A DNA stretch of 64,000 bases, taken from the NCBI GenBank assembly GCA_008360975.2, contig CM039182.1, positions 22,602,324 through 22,666,323 of the forward strand, in the 5' to 3' direction. Below, piece after piece: positions 27,278 through 39,411 of this stretch. Every line of letters begins with the position of its first letter. Position 1 is the first letter of the stretch. Made by a program: the position numbers and the translations under genes. The stretch comes from Lichenostomus cassidix (lineage: Eukaryota > Chordata > Aves > Passeriformes > Meliphagidae). The notes beneath the pieces were generated by a model. The model was not told the DNA's origin. It did not search any database and worked only from the letters and a program-made list of their open reading frames with translations.

Positions 27278-27298
27278 TGCTGCTACTGCTGCTGCTGG
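27278..27298. repeat. short CTG repeat
   Basis: About seven CTG units, one changed to CTA. Too short to be a notable expansion, and not in a recognised reading frame. Confidence 0.7.
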
Positions 27299-29569
27299 AG
27301 CAGGAGATGAGCACCAGCAACAGTAGCCCTAAGGCCAGCCTTGCAGACAACATTTGGGATTGATATGGGAATAACGGAGCATGGAAATAAAACTAGGCCA
27401 AATATTGAGCGAACATCTGGCATGGGTGCTTTCAAACCATCGTCTGTGCTTCATTCTGCTTGCCAGCACACATCATTAACTTTTAATGTAAAGAGCAAAC
27501 AAATGTGTTTGTGAGCAGGGTGATTATTCTCCATACATTTTTTTCCATCTCTAAACATGTTAATTATGGGTTACTCTAAAATACTCATTAATGTTAGCAT
27601 TCTAAGCAAATATTTCTGTGACTTGGAGAAGCTCATGAGGACAGTTTGATTCTTGTCCAAGCATTTGAAGGGCTTGTGTTTATTACACCTAAATATTTAT
27701 GTGCACCCTGCTGTGCTGTCACCATTCCCAAATGTTCCCAAAGTGTTACTCTATACCACACTCTTCCTCAGTTTCACAATAAGTCTACCATTCAGGATCT
27801 TTGTGCAAAGCAGATGGCAATTTTCATCTCCCAGATAAGGAAGCTGCTTACTGTATTTGGAATAAAAATCATTGAGAGGCCAGGAGGACATGCACAAAAT
27901 TGCCATAATTCAGGAACTGACTCAAATCGGTTTATTCATCACTGACACCAGGAACAGATTTTTCCAGCCTCTGGTATATTCTGATCTCACCGTCAGAGCT
28001 ATCAGTATACAAACACACAGTCCCAGGATGTAACAGGTTTCAGCTACAATCAGTTGGAATCAGAAGAAAATTCTGCATTTTCGTTGTTCTGAAGTTAATT
28101 TTACATAGAGAATTGCATACACAATCATATTCTATAAAGTGAACAAAATATATATGCTCAAGCACCCAAAAAAAGGAAAGGAAATTAAATAGTCAATTAA
28201 GCATTTGTGTCTGGAGCTAAAGGCACTTCACAGAAAATACTTTGCAGAAGGTTAAATGGGCTGCAGGTCTTCTCCAAGACTACTAGCACTATTCAGAGCA
28301 ATATGTGCAACTCTAAAGCAGCAGCTAGTAGACAATACCCACAAATGAAGCTTGTGTTTCTGATACTGACTAGATTTGGAAGTCTGCAATGAGGAAATGG
28401 TTTACAAGGAAAAACATTTTTAGGAGCCGTCATTATGAAATACTAAACTAGAGCTCCAGTATTAAATGAAAGGTTTTCTTTCTTTCATAGGAAAGCATAT
28501 TAAGAAGATTTACATAGGTTTGTACAAAAGTGAAAAGACAAAAGTGTTACTTTCCAGGTCTTCATGATCCCTCAATTAATCAAATTATGCTTATTAAATT
28601 TCTGCAGGTCAGAACAATTTTTACACATTCAAGGGTTAACAAAAAACTTTTCAAGTCAGGATAGACCTCTAATATACTAAAGAAATTCTTCTTGTACTTG
28701 GACTCCAACAAGCCATGAAATATTTAAACAAAAAAAGCTATTTCCCCAGTTACATGGCAACATTGCAGCTTTAAATATTAAAAACAATAGCACTGTAGCA
28801 TTCTAAGCAAGTACAAGAGTTCATTGGCACCAGATATCTCTCATCTTCTCTTGCCAGAGTGGCAAAAAAGATACTTTATTATAAAAACAAAGAGAGACTA
28901 GTGAGGAATGCACACTCCCCAGATTCCTTCCTATCAGAGCATGGAGAAAGGAAATATCTTTCTGATTTATCTATCTAGGTATTTATATAGCACCATTCTC
29001 GAGAGTATCTGGATTTGTGGAGTGAGTAAGGCAAGAGGGACCATTTGCTTGTTATGGGAATAAGGTACATAATCCCCTGTGAGTGTGTATAACCACAGCT
29101 CAAGTAAATAGCAGCAATGATAACTTTCCAAAACATGTGAAAAGACATAAATATATATATACAGAAAGCTCTTTGTTCTCGGGTCGAAAAGTGACACAAA
29201 AATATGCAAAGAGCTGAGAGTAATAGTTGAAGAGAAATTCATCCATGCAACAGTGATGATGTGTCTTGTTTGTTAAGCTAATCTCTTTATCCCCAGTCAG
29301 GTGGGCAGATATTGTGGTAAATCAATTTGGAGGCCAAAAGCCAGAATTAAATATCTCAGGACATGCCTGTTACTGAGTTCAAATAGAGAACCTTCAGCGA
29401 CAAGCGCAGCAGCCCAAGTGTTAATACAAGACTCCTGGCTTTCTATTTCATCCTAAAGTCTAACTCAAATACTAGTTTTATATTGCCTACTTGGGTTTTG
29501 TGGTCTGTGCAGCAGCTTTCCCAGTAATGTATTCTTTGCATCAGTTTCAACCTTCTACCCACCACAGTT

Positions 29570-29686
29570 CTCATCTTTTCCTCTTCCCTATCTCTCCTTC
29601 CCTCACTCCCCTTACTCTAGTTTCTTCTAATTGTTTTCTCACACATTCTAATCTCTTCTAATTGTTTCCTTCTGTCTCCCCCCACA
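29570..29686 (+). other. long pyrimidine tract ending in a 3' splice-site-like CAG
   Basis: About 117 bases that are mostly C and T on the plus strand end in CTGTCTCCCCCCACAG at about 29,686. This matches a strong vertebrate splice acceptor. Inside it, TCTTCTAATTGTTT occurs twice (29,623-29,636 and 29,654-29,667, period 31), and each CTAAT resembles a branch-point core. The next GTAAG lies only about 8 bases downstream, so a normal-length exon is not obvious. It could be an acceptor of an unrecognised non-coding exon, or just simple sequence. Confidence 0.35.
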
Positions 29687-29771
29687 GCCTGCACTGTAAG
29701 AGATCCCTTAGATAAACAGATGACAAAAATGAGGAAAAATGCCATAAAGCACAGGTCTGGCTGCAAAAGGA

Positions 29772-29817
29772 CTGTAGTAAGCCTGCAGTTTTTCCTGTAG
29801 TAAGCCTGCAGTTTTTC
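29772..29817. repeat. 23-bp tandem duplication
   Basis: Two identical head-to-tail copies of a 23-bp unit (CTGTAGTAAGCCTGCAGTTT then TTC). Their identity suggests a recent duplication. Confidence 0.95.
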
Positions 29818-32099
29818 TCAGCTTCTTTGCTCCCTTGGTGCACTTGTTGCCAGATTGATGACTGAGCAACAGAAACACACAAAGTCCCTGCCCTTTGCTC
29901 TGTTAGCCCTGAAGGGCAGTGTGGCCAAGGGAGGTGGTTTAACTCCTTTTGTGTGCTGTCAGCACCTGGTTTTTGTACTATAATTGTGTCCCATATGCTG
30001 GGACTGAGTGGGAACTGGGCAGCTGAGGAGCCATGCACGCTGATGTCCTGCTAGCTCTGACTATCCCATGGCTTCATCATCCATGGATGGTGGTTAACAT
30101 GGGAAGGAAATAATATCCTTTTGAAGGACAAATCCAGGTGCTGTAGTACTGATGTCTGGAATTCCCTCTGCTTACATCTTGTTACTGTGACTGATCTGAA
30201 AGAGAATAAAGTTCACCCTCTTGTTAGGCACACTCGATCTGTCTCTGTGGGCAAGGGTGGGCAGAGGCAAGCTGCTCTGCCTGTGGCCCAGAAAAAATAT
30301 TGGCTCCAGATTCATAAAGTTAAAGAAGTCCATCACTGAGCCCTCATTATACAAATGTCTATTTGTGCAGTTTCTGGTCCAGGGCAAGTTCACCACTGCC
30401 CAGCTCTGCAGACGGGAGGAGCTTATGCACATCTGCCTGCACCTGTGCATCCCAAAAGAAGTTTGAATGCCTGGCATGGGAAAAGGGGCAGCGAGGGCAT
30501 GGGAAGTCCTTGCCATTCTCCCTTCATCCATGTGAAACAAGAGGCACTCCCAGCACTGGCACAGAGCTCTTTCTACTGATCTCCACATGTCAAGTTACAA
30601 CAGCTCCCAACACTGCTTTTCTGTAACAGGGATCAGGAATACCTATCGGTGCTCAAGGATGCTTAAGGCTTTTCATTACAATAAGATGAAGATAAAGGGT
30701 GCTATCTACTGCAAACGCGAAGTCTAAGCTGTGAAATCAGCAAAATTTTCCAGTGCTTAAGAAAAAATAAATCAGAAACCAAACTTGACTTTTTCCTTCC
30801 AGCTTTGCCTGGAACAGGTCTCATTTGTCAAGGAGCGCTACATAATCACCCCACTGCAGCTTCCAGATTTTCCTAGTACAAAAATAAAAGTATGGAAGGC
30901 ACCTATCTATAATACTGCAAGATATGAGAGCACAGCCAGTTTGGGAATATTGTTAGCTAGGCCTCATTAATAAAATAAGGCTAATGATTTATTCATATCC
31001 AGGACAATAAGAGGACAATGTAGAGCAGTTACATTAATGGTAAGTAGATGCTTTGGGGGAAAAATGTGAGTGCTAATGGAAATTAGTTCTGTCTGCTTCA
31101 GTGTTTTGTATAAGACAGCGTGGGTGATTTTTCTGACCAAATCAGTACATTAGGGACACAGAATTCCCTATTCTACATATTAAGATAGGAACTAGGAAAT
31201 TATTCAGCTCAATGTAAGAATATATTATTACTTCAGTGCTTGAGTAACTCTCTCAATCTCATTTCCCCACATGCAATCTTTTATTCTATCTTTTCACCCT
31301 CATTTTCCAGAAGTCTTGAACTTGCTACTGTAATTATGAATGCAGAGATTATTGCTGTGAAAATAACACTCTGAAAATGGTCTGTGAAGACACTATTTGA
31401 AATGGTTACTATTTAAAGCTGACTTAGCTCTACTTCTGCTGTGCAAAATTATATAACGTGCCCTTCCAGAACAGTCCTGTAACATTTAAACTAGTGGTGG
31501 AAATTTTTTTTTTCACTAGTGTGGATTTTCTGCTCAGAAAGCAGACTATGTGAAATGTGCTTTTCTCCCCACACCCAGAATCCTTGTGCTGATCATCAAG
31601 TAAAGTCGTGGAGTTCCTTTAGGCACCTTTGTGGTTATTTGGTCACTCAATAGTGGCTATATTTTATATGGATTAATTAATTCGTTCATTCGGAATTCAG
31701 CATAGCCAAAGTGTGAACCTTCAGTTCAGGACAAGTGCCATGCTCCGTGTGTCCCTCTTCACAGCTGTCCAGTACCAGCTGTGAGTCTGGGAGCCACAAG
31801 CCCCAGGCTTTTTCAACCATTTTTCTATACCAGATGTAGTGTACATGCTGACAGCTGACCTACAGACTCTCTCTAGGGTGAAATTTGGAACAGGAGAGAG
31901 AGTTGAAAGTTGCTGAGATCCCCTGAGGTCCCAAGAGCAAATGCTGGTGGCCTGAAGGGTGGCAGATGAACAACCCATGTGCCCGTGGTGGCTTGAATCA
32001 CTTTGTTACTGAGCTGCAGCATGAGCACAAACATGGCTAAATACAGGTATTATCTGATGAGCAGTATCTCGTAACTTGATTTTAAAATTGCATTTATGT

Positions 32100-32114
32100 A
32101 AAAAAAAAAAAAAG
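32100..32114. repeat. poly-A tract (15 A)
   Basis: Uninterrupted run of 15 A with no recognisable retroposed sequence before it. Confidence 0.9.
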
Positions 32115-32427
32115 CAAAGAAGAGATGAATTATGCACTATCAATGACAGTGTTAGGTTACATGATCTAGCACTCTCCTATAGTAATACCACTGATAAAAG
32201 AGATGGCTATTTGTCCTCCATATGATAGTCCTCTGTTACTAGTATTTTGAGTATATCTGTACTGGTAAATGAAATGGAAGAAGGTCAGGCAGCTGAGTCC
32301 AAGACCTGGCTGCTTGGTCCACGTGCTGGAACTCTGTTTTCATTAATTTTAACGCAAATGAGGTGAGAAACACCAAGCGAAGGGCTAGGTAAGCTACACA
32401 GGAGTAGTAAACAAATGTACAATTGTA

Positions 32428-32463
32428 TGTAACCTAACATGTAGCCTATCATGTAGCCTAACA
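32428..32463. repeat. three-copy 12-bp minisatellite
   Basis: Three head-to-tail 12-bp units (TGTAACCTAACA, TGTAGCCTATCA, TGTAGCCTAACA). Copies 1 and 3 differ only at the R position of TGTARCCTAACA, and copy 2 also has one A-to-T change. Because 12 is divisible by three, the minus-strand frame through it reads as a repeated Gly-Tyr-Met/Ile tetrapeptide. That is a product of the repeat, not evidence of a protein. Confidence 0.95.
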
Positions 32464-35258
32464 CCCTACCTTCTCCAGGCAATCCTGATTTTTTTTCCCC
32501 TTGCTTTTTGCCCAGATAATTTCTTATTTACAATGCCATGTCATTCAGAGCTTGTTGATACATAGGTTTAATATTATTTTAAAGAAACTACAAGTTTTGC
32601 AAAGCAGTTACAGTTCTTGGTTTTTCTCTTTGTCACATACCTGAATCCATGTTGAGAAGTTCTAAGTGGTAGGTAGTCTAGGGGAAAAAATGGGAGAAAA
32701 CGGAAACACACACTAGCATGTCAGTATCAGAAAAATCAGATGTTTTGGTGGGGGAGCAAGAAAAGGGTTTTTTCTTTTTAAAAAAATTTTACAGAGATGA
32801 AAGCAGAAGGTAAAATTCCATTCTTTGACCAGTTCCAGGGCTTTGTACTGGCGTAGAGGAACTGTCAAATAGCTTCAACCACAATTGTCCTTCTCTTCAA
32901 GACTATTATTTCTCTGCTAAGTTTGATGATATCACCCACAAAATTTAGATCCACAATCTGTATTTCACGATATTATTGTGCCTGTACATCAGGTTTTGGG
33001 TTAAGCCTATTAATAATTACTGTAATTGCTCAAGCTCTAAAACCAGATTTTCTTTTATATGAAGGGTCTGCCTCTGATCTTATTCTTGATTTATATACCC
33101 ATAAATCTGTGATGGATTGAGCCTGAGTTGAACTGGCAAAGCGGGGGAGCTGCATGGAGTGCCAGTCAGGCAGTGGAAGGAAAAGAAAAGATGTTAAATT
33201 GCTCTTGTGGCTGCCCTGTAAGCCTGTCCTGTAAATTATTGCATCAAAGTCCCAGGAAACTTCAGTGGTAGAAGTCTAGTCTGAAGCCTGTAGTGAGGTC
33301 TAACAAATCACCCTGTAATGCCCAGGATGAATGAATGCTTTATGGGCTTTTGAATTGTCTATATTTCACCTCCTGGACAGGTTAATACTATTTCTTTTTA
33401 AGCCCAGACAGGGCCAGAGTCTCAAAGATCTCTCTCCTCTACCCTGTGTTGCCTTTTCCCTCTTGCAAGGCACAGGAACAGCCTGCACTTCTCTCCCTTC
33501 TGGTAGGTCTTCCCATGGCCCCATTTTCTCACTCATACGCTCAAAGGCATCTGATTTCTATTGAATATTTTGGCAGATCTACTGCTCCAAAGCTTCCCCC
33601 ACATAGTCTGACCACACTGGATCAAGAACCCTCTCTTATACAGGTGCTGTGCCTCCTTCCTTGTGTGTCCTGCACTGGGCAGATTCATTGCCAGTGATAC
33701 CTTTCTAGCCTTGATGCCACGTTCTTCAGGTTTCTGCTTGCTGTTAAGCCCAGAGTTATAGACAGAGCTTCTTTCTTGGCATTTGTACAGCCTGTGGTGA
33801 TGTTGTTTCAGAATATTTCTGTGCCACAAGTGCTGCCAGCCCTGCTCACTAAATGCTTTTTTTCTGCTTTGCCCACCTCTTTCTGTAGATTTCTGGAAAA
33901 CATCAGGGAGTAACTTAACGTCACCATTCAAGTCCAGGTCTTCCTAGCACTTGACCTTCAGCCATTAAAGTTTATGCTGCTTGTGCTGTTCTCTCTTGTA
34001 TGTTTACTTCTAACTTATTTTCTACAGACAGAAATGGGTACAGAAACCAGAAATGTGTTACCCTGAGAAGATAATCACCAGTTTCTACTTATAAATGAAA
34101 CAGGGCTCCTCATGAAGATGTCATAAATTTTATACTAAGGCAGAAAAATTAGGCAAATAATTTTACTTTAATTTTTGTAATGGTACAGAAATTTAAAGGA
34201 AATTTTCCTGAGCAGTCATCTCAGGATGGCTACATTTAGCAAGTGGTGTGAATTTCAGGGCTTTGTCTTACACTTATCTACAGTTTTTCAAGATGGCTGC
34301 AGCAAGTTTTGGACATGCAAAAGTTTATTCTAAATAATAGCTTTTAAGAAAAGAGTCAGTGCTTTTAATGCAGCAATTAAATACCTACATTGTATAAACT
34401 ACCCCCATATCCATAACTATTTCCAACCACAAAACTGTTTCTGCAGTTTCCCTGAAAAAAAAACCACCTAGATATTTCATTTCAATCTGTTAATGTTATT
34501 TTTTGATTACGTTAATGAACTAACTTAATGGTGTTTATCAATAGTTTTCTTCTTCATGGTTTAGGAAACAAATGTATGTGCAAGGTGCATTATATAAGGC
34601 AAATTCAGTAAAAACACATTGACATTTGAATGCACTTACAAAGCAAATTAATGCAGAGGCAGGCAGAAAGCAGAAAGGTAGCAGTATAAGAAACCTGAAT
34701 GTGAAAGCATCAAATTCAGATAAATTGAGCCATTTCACCATGATCAAGACTGTACACAAATGTACAAGAGGAATGTCTCTCTCTTTCCCTCCTCCCCACC
34801 CCACTTCAAGGCAGTGGCACCCAGGGAGCTCAGGACTGAGGTGCAGTTTAAAGTTCAGTGGCTGTGCAGAGCCTTGCTCTAAGTGGTCAGTCCTCCTCTT
34901 CATCTACTTATCTGCAATTCCAAATCAGTAAGATGTTCTATATGACAGCCAAGGAAAAGACCAAATTTGTATTAATGTCTTGGGTACATCCTGACACTGT
35001 TGGTCGTCTTGCATGCTGTGGAGGAGCATGGGGAGGGATATGGTGTCTGTCTGCCTCGCTGTGCTTTAGTTACCCCCTCACTTTTCTGTGCTGGAGGCTG
35101 CAAGGATTTTGACCCGACACCACAGGCTTTCTGTCAGCACCACAATGCTCACATGGTATCTGGATAAACTGATCTAAATACAAAAGCCTGTCCCTTGGTA
35201 TAAATAGAACTGTCACAGCAGATCAGTTTTATTTACGTCAAATTAAACAAAATTCTGC

Positions 35259-35293
35259 CTTTTGGCTGAGAGTTAATAGCTTTCAGCCAAAAG
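35259..35293. other. 14-bp stem hairpin
   Basis: Inverted repeat with arms 35,259-35,272 (CTTTTGGCTGAGAG) and 35,280-35,293 (CTTTCAGCCAAAAG), separated by a 7-base loop TTAATAG. All 14 pairs form, one of them a G-T wobble. AAATTCT lies just outside both ends (35,250-35,256 and after 35,294) as a direct repeat. The structure is too short for a typical microRNA precursor and has no T-run to act as a Pol III stop. It might be a structured RNA element or a remnant of a small palindromic DNA element. Confidence 0.7.
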
Positions 35294-38200
35294 CAAATTC
35301 TTACCTCTGAGTTATATAAACCCCCTAAGTAGGCTGTTTATAATACAAATACTAACAGGCATGCAGCTTCTATGCAGTGGTGCTTCCAGGTAAAGCTAGC
35401 AGAAAGATCAGCTAAGTATCACAGCAATAGCAAAATGATGCTTGGTGGTGGATATGAGCTCCTTACAAAGCCCTGCAAGGAGGCACCAGGCTGAAGGCTG
35501 AGGCTAGGAGACATTTATTTTTAGGCTCTTGGTTTTTAAGGAGAGCAAAGGAACCGAGAGGGGAAAACAGTGTCAACAGTTCACACAGATTTGCTTTTCA
35601 TGTTTGGGAGAAGCTGAGCTAGACTGAAACTATAACTATGATGGGATTTAAGAGTAGACACAATAAAGGCATCCACAATCTATACCTGTAACAAGGAAGG
35701 TCACTTCTAGGAGTTTTTGATGTAGTGAAACTTGAAAAATATATTCATTTTTGCCCAAAGGCAGAGGCTGGCATGGCAGCTTGGGGACCACAATGGTAAT
35801 TGTTCCTAAGAGGAAAAAGAAAATGTTCCATAAAGTTCCAATTGCCTTTAAAAGAAAGAAACATTTGAAGGACTCTTCGGTGCTGTTCCAGGTTCAGCAG
35901 AAGGAAACCTCTCACATAGGGCTGCTTTCATCTGCAGGTGTTGCCGCAGTCAACACAAATTGCTGGAGAGAGGAGGTCAGGGGTGGAGGGAGGTGTTACT
36001 GTGACAGCAAACCAAAGCTGGGAAAAATGGAGTTTAAAAACCAAAATGTACCATTTTTTGTAGAGCACTGAGGAGTTTAAAATCCAAAAAACAGAAAAAA
36101 GGGGAGAAGTGGCAAAGAGACATCGGTAAGAATTTTTTTCTGGGAGGTTGGTCTTTATCAGTTATTTTGTTGCATTGTTGATTAATGTAATTGAAGTATA
36201 TATAACTGAAACAGAAAGGGAAATAAGACTTCTTCAGGGACCCATTAATTTCTTAAGGATAAAGTGTTTGAAGGTTCAAAGGCTTTGTAAAGCTTATTTT
36301 AAATTTAAAATTTCCATTGCCAAGGGATTGATTACCATTCTTGCTTTAGCTTTGTCAAACAATAAGTTGATCCCAATCCTTTCAAAGTTTTATGGTGATG
36401 TACATACAATATTCAGCTAATTGTAAGAGAGGACTATCTTCTATGCTCAAGGACAGCTATTTCAAAAAAGGTCTGCAAATGTTCTTTCAAATGTTTGAAA
36501 TCTTGGAAACTGCAGCACTTGGATCCACTGTTGGAAGTCACAGTATTTTGAGGTATCATAATGACTTTTGAATATATCTTCTCATTGGGAAAATTATGTA
36601 ACATCATATATGTCAACATTTTGGGGTATGTGCAATACTGGATAATAATGCAATTTCAAGCCATTTAATAAAAACTACATCACTCTGAAAAGTGCTCTTG
36701 TGGCAGGCTGAGACTCCTGTTATTCTGTTAAGCTTTTTTTGTTTAATGTGACCTCATCAACCTGACTCATTTCTCTCTCCTCTGACTTGTATCCAGGTTT
36801 GTACATGTCCTGAAGCAGGGACAGATTTTCCTCTTCCTGTGACAACTACTACAGTGGGACTCTCATTTTAAATGGCAAAATTCCCATCATAGCAATAAGT
36901 AAAGGGTTACTTTATTTTGCTTATCTTGTGAATAAATTGGCAGAGAGTAACAATTCAGGCACATGTACACACAAAAACAGGAATGCTTAAAAGCATTCAC
37001 ATAAAAAATGTAGTCAAATAATTATTTTTTGGTTTCCAGAATTTTGATCTTTCAAAGAAAACTCAGATACTTGCTTTCAAATATTTTTCTTTTTTAAATG
37101 CAGGTTAAAGCTCATGTCTCATTGGAAAAATAATCTTTCATTAAAACAAATGAACAAACTTGTCAAAACTATCAAGATGATTTGTTATTTCTATTATAGC
37201 AGTAGTTAAAGACCTCAACCATTTTTTCTAGTCAAATCAAAATGATTTATTTGGTATCTTACACTTCACTCAGTAGGACTACAGTTCACTCTGCCATGTA
37301 GTAATTTCTAAAGCTTCACAGTACATTAAAGGAGGCTCTTTCAAAATAAAAGCACATCTGGAGCATTTTTTAATCAGAAGAAAATATTACTGCTTACTCT
37401 TAGTTTTCTACTCTCCAAATGTTGTAAAATGGAGCTGTTATTAAAGATGGTGAGATGAAATTGGCTTGAGCTGTAAACTGTGTTTATGCACTCCAATTTT
37501 GGATGGGTATCATGTGTCCTGACTCTCCTATCTGACACAGAGGAATTGGATTCTTGAGGCAGGAAGAGATGAGGACAGCAAAGGAGCCAGTGACATAAAA
37601 TGTTGTCAGTTCTTGAGATTTTATTACAAGTATTAAAATATTTGATATTTTTCTTAAAGCCTCATCTGTGTAAAGAAGCTGTTAATGGCAGCCCGAAGTT
37701 CCATTTTAGGAAAAAATGTGTAGGCTTCATGATTGCATTCACTGGCATGACTCTGAAAACTCAAACCCAGAAGGCAAATAAAAAGCATCAAAATAAGCCA
37801 TTTTGAAACAAGATTTTAAGGCTCTCTCCTGAATTTAGACAATCAGTTCACAGTATCTTTGGTGCTAGTAATTGGTAGCATTTGCCAAAACTGCACCGTG
37901 TGCGTGGATTGGAGATGGAGAGAGCAGTGGGGCCAGCAGTGCCTGCTGGGGAGCCAGAAAAGGAGCCCTGAGACACATAACGCTACCTCCATGCATCAGA
38001 AAGACTTTTATGCTTTTATGTTTTTGTCATTTTTTCAGCCAGACTGGCTAGAAACTGGTTGTTTAAGCCACTGGAAGTTCAGAGCCTGAGGAAGGCAATG
38101 CTCCTGCGTGTATTCCCTGGGAAGTCACCCTGTCATCTGGAGGTGGAGGGAGGCAGTGTAAGTCTTTAAAGATATATTAAATAGGCAAAGTCACTGTTTA

Positions 38201-39390
38201 CAGTCAAAAGCTGCTTTTTAAGATTTCATGAGTTCTTTATTTAAAGACAAGCAAACAAATTCAGGTCACCTCTTTATCCTGCTTAATTTAGGAAGGCAAC
38301 TCTTCAAGCAGATTTTCCTCCTCTGTTTTTCCTGCTGGAATCATCATCATCTTGGGCACTGAATCAGGAAAAACAAGAAAGAGGGAAAGGCTGAATATGA
38401 TTAATCTGATTTCTTATATGAATCTGTCATAACAAGGTATCCCACAGTGCATTCCAGTCCCTCAGCACTGCTGCAAGACACACATCTCACCTGATGACTC
38501 TCACAGAAAGCCCCACAGCAGGATAAAGGGGGAAATAATTCTTTTCACCTATAGGAAAAATTTTAAAACCCCATCAGAGGCTGTGTGTTTTTCTCAAGTT
38601 TTCACCGTTTTTCCTCAGCAATAGCAATGTATCATCAAGTTTGCTGGGATAAATCATAGCTGGTCTCGAAAGCATAGCCCCCACCTCACTGGGGAGCCAA
38701 TGATGCCCTGATGAATGACTCATCCACCCTGCTAGCTCTCTGTAATGAAGAGCATTTGCGTGGGCAGCTATGTCCATAGTGACAAAACTACGTTATAGAG
38801 GAGCACAAATAATAGCTCCTTGCCATAGGCAGCTCGTGGTGTAAACTAAGGGAATACACACAGCTCCAGCATAGCAACAGGCTGGGGGGAAATCTGAGAG
38901 GAGGGAACAGGAGGAAATACTGTTCCTGGAAAGTATGTTTCACAAATAGAGCAAACAGTGTGTTTCTCTAATTCCTCATGAATCTTCCAGGTTAACTCTG
39001 ACGCTAGTGGGGTTGCTGCTGAAGCAAGTTAACAAGAACACAGAAAAAATGTGGTTTGTGGTTGGAATTTCAAAGAAATAAAAGCAGTGCATTTTTGGCC
39101 AGGTGCAACTTGCTGTTTAAACTCTTCTGCTTACTTTCACAGCAAAATTTAACTGGTATGGCCTCATATCCTGATGGTAGCTTGGTGAATCAGTATTGTT
39201 TGGGGATCATGAGCTCATTTCAGTTTCACCTCAAATCTCCAAAACGATGTCTATAAATTTAATACTTGCAGTCTGAGCTCAGATGGCTCCTTTCTGATGA
39301 TAAGGGGTGATTGGGGGTCTGCAAGAGCAGGGCAGAAGGCATGGAGAGGCACACTGAGATGGCAGGGAGAAGCAGGCAGGATGCAGCTCT
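35294..39390. other. AT-rich non-coding DNA, no gene recognised
   Basis: Open frames are at most 106 codons (35,751-36,071) and unrecognisable. Long A/T-rich parts around 36,150-37,600 contain no repeat that I can name. I see nothing further here. Confidence 0.6.
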
Positions 39391-39411
39391 AATATATATA
39401 CATATATATAT
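39391..39411. repeat. (TA)n microsatellite
   Basis: Interrupted TA dinucleotide array of about 21 bases with one C near the middle. Confidence 0.85.

Larger units (their letters stand above)
13921..29569. other. non-coding DNA, no gene recognised
   Basis: About 15.6 kb in which every open frame is short (maximum 116 codons, at 16,599-16,949) and unrecognisable. A frame at 19,748-19,999 begins with a hydrophobic, signal-like run of Phe and Leu, which the TTC/CTT-rich DNA there explains. A GC-richer block at 25,800-26,350 has open frames on both strands and no recognised identity. Simple repeats inside are listed separately. No transposon is recognised. Confidence 0.6.
29818..35258. other. non-coding DNA, no gene recognised
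   Basis: A GC-richer part at 29,860-30,620 supports several overlapping open frames on both strands (up to 138 codons, minus, 30,172-30,588), none recognisable. A 132-codon minus frame at 33,533-33,931 is likewise unrecognised. The overlap of opposite-strand frames argues for compositional openness. The 12-bp minisatellite and A tract inside are listed separately. Confidence 0.6.

Noticed and set aside
27278..27298. CTG repeat considered as an expansion-prone locus
   Set aside because: Only about seven units with an interruption.
30172..30588. 138-codon minus-strand open frame
   Set aside because: Three plus-strand frames are open over the same GC-richer DNA, and the sequence is unrecognisable.
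33533..33931. 132-codon minus-strand open frame, considered as a retroviral or gene remnant
   Set aside because: No motif of gag, pol or env type and no flanking long terminal repeats were seen, and plus-strand frames overlap it.
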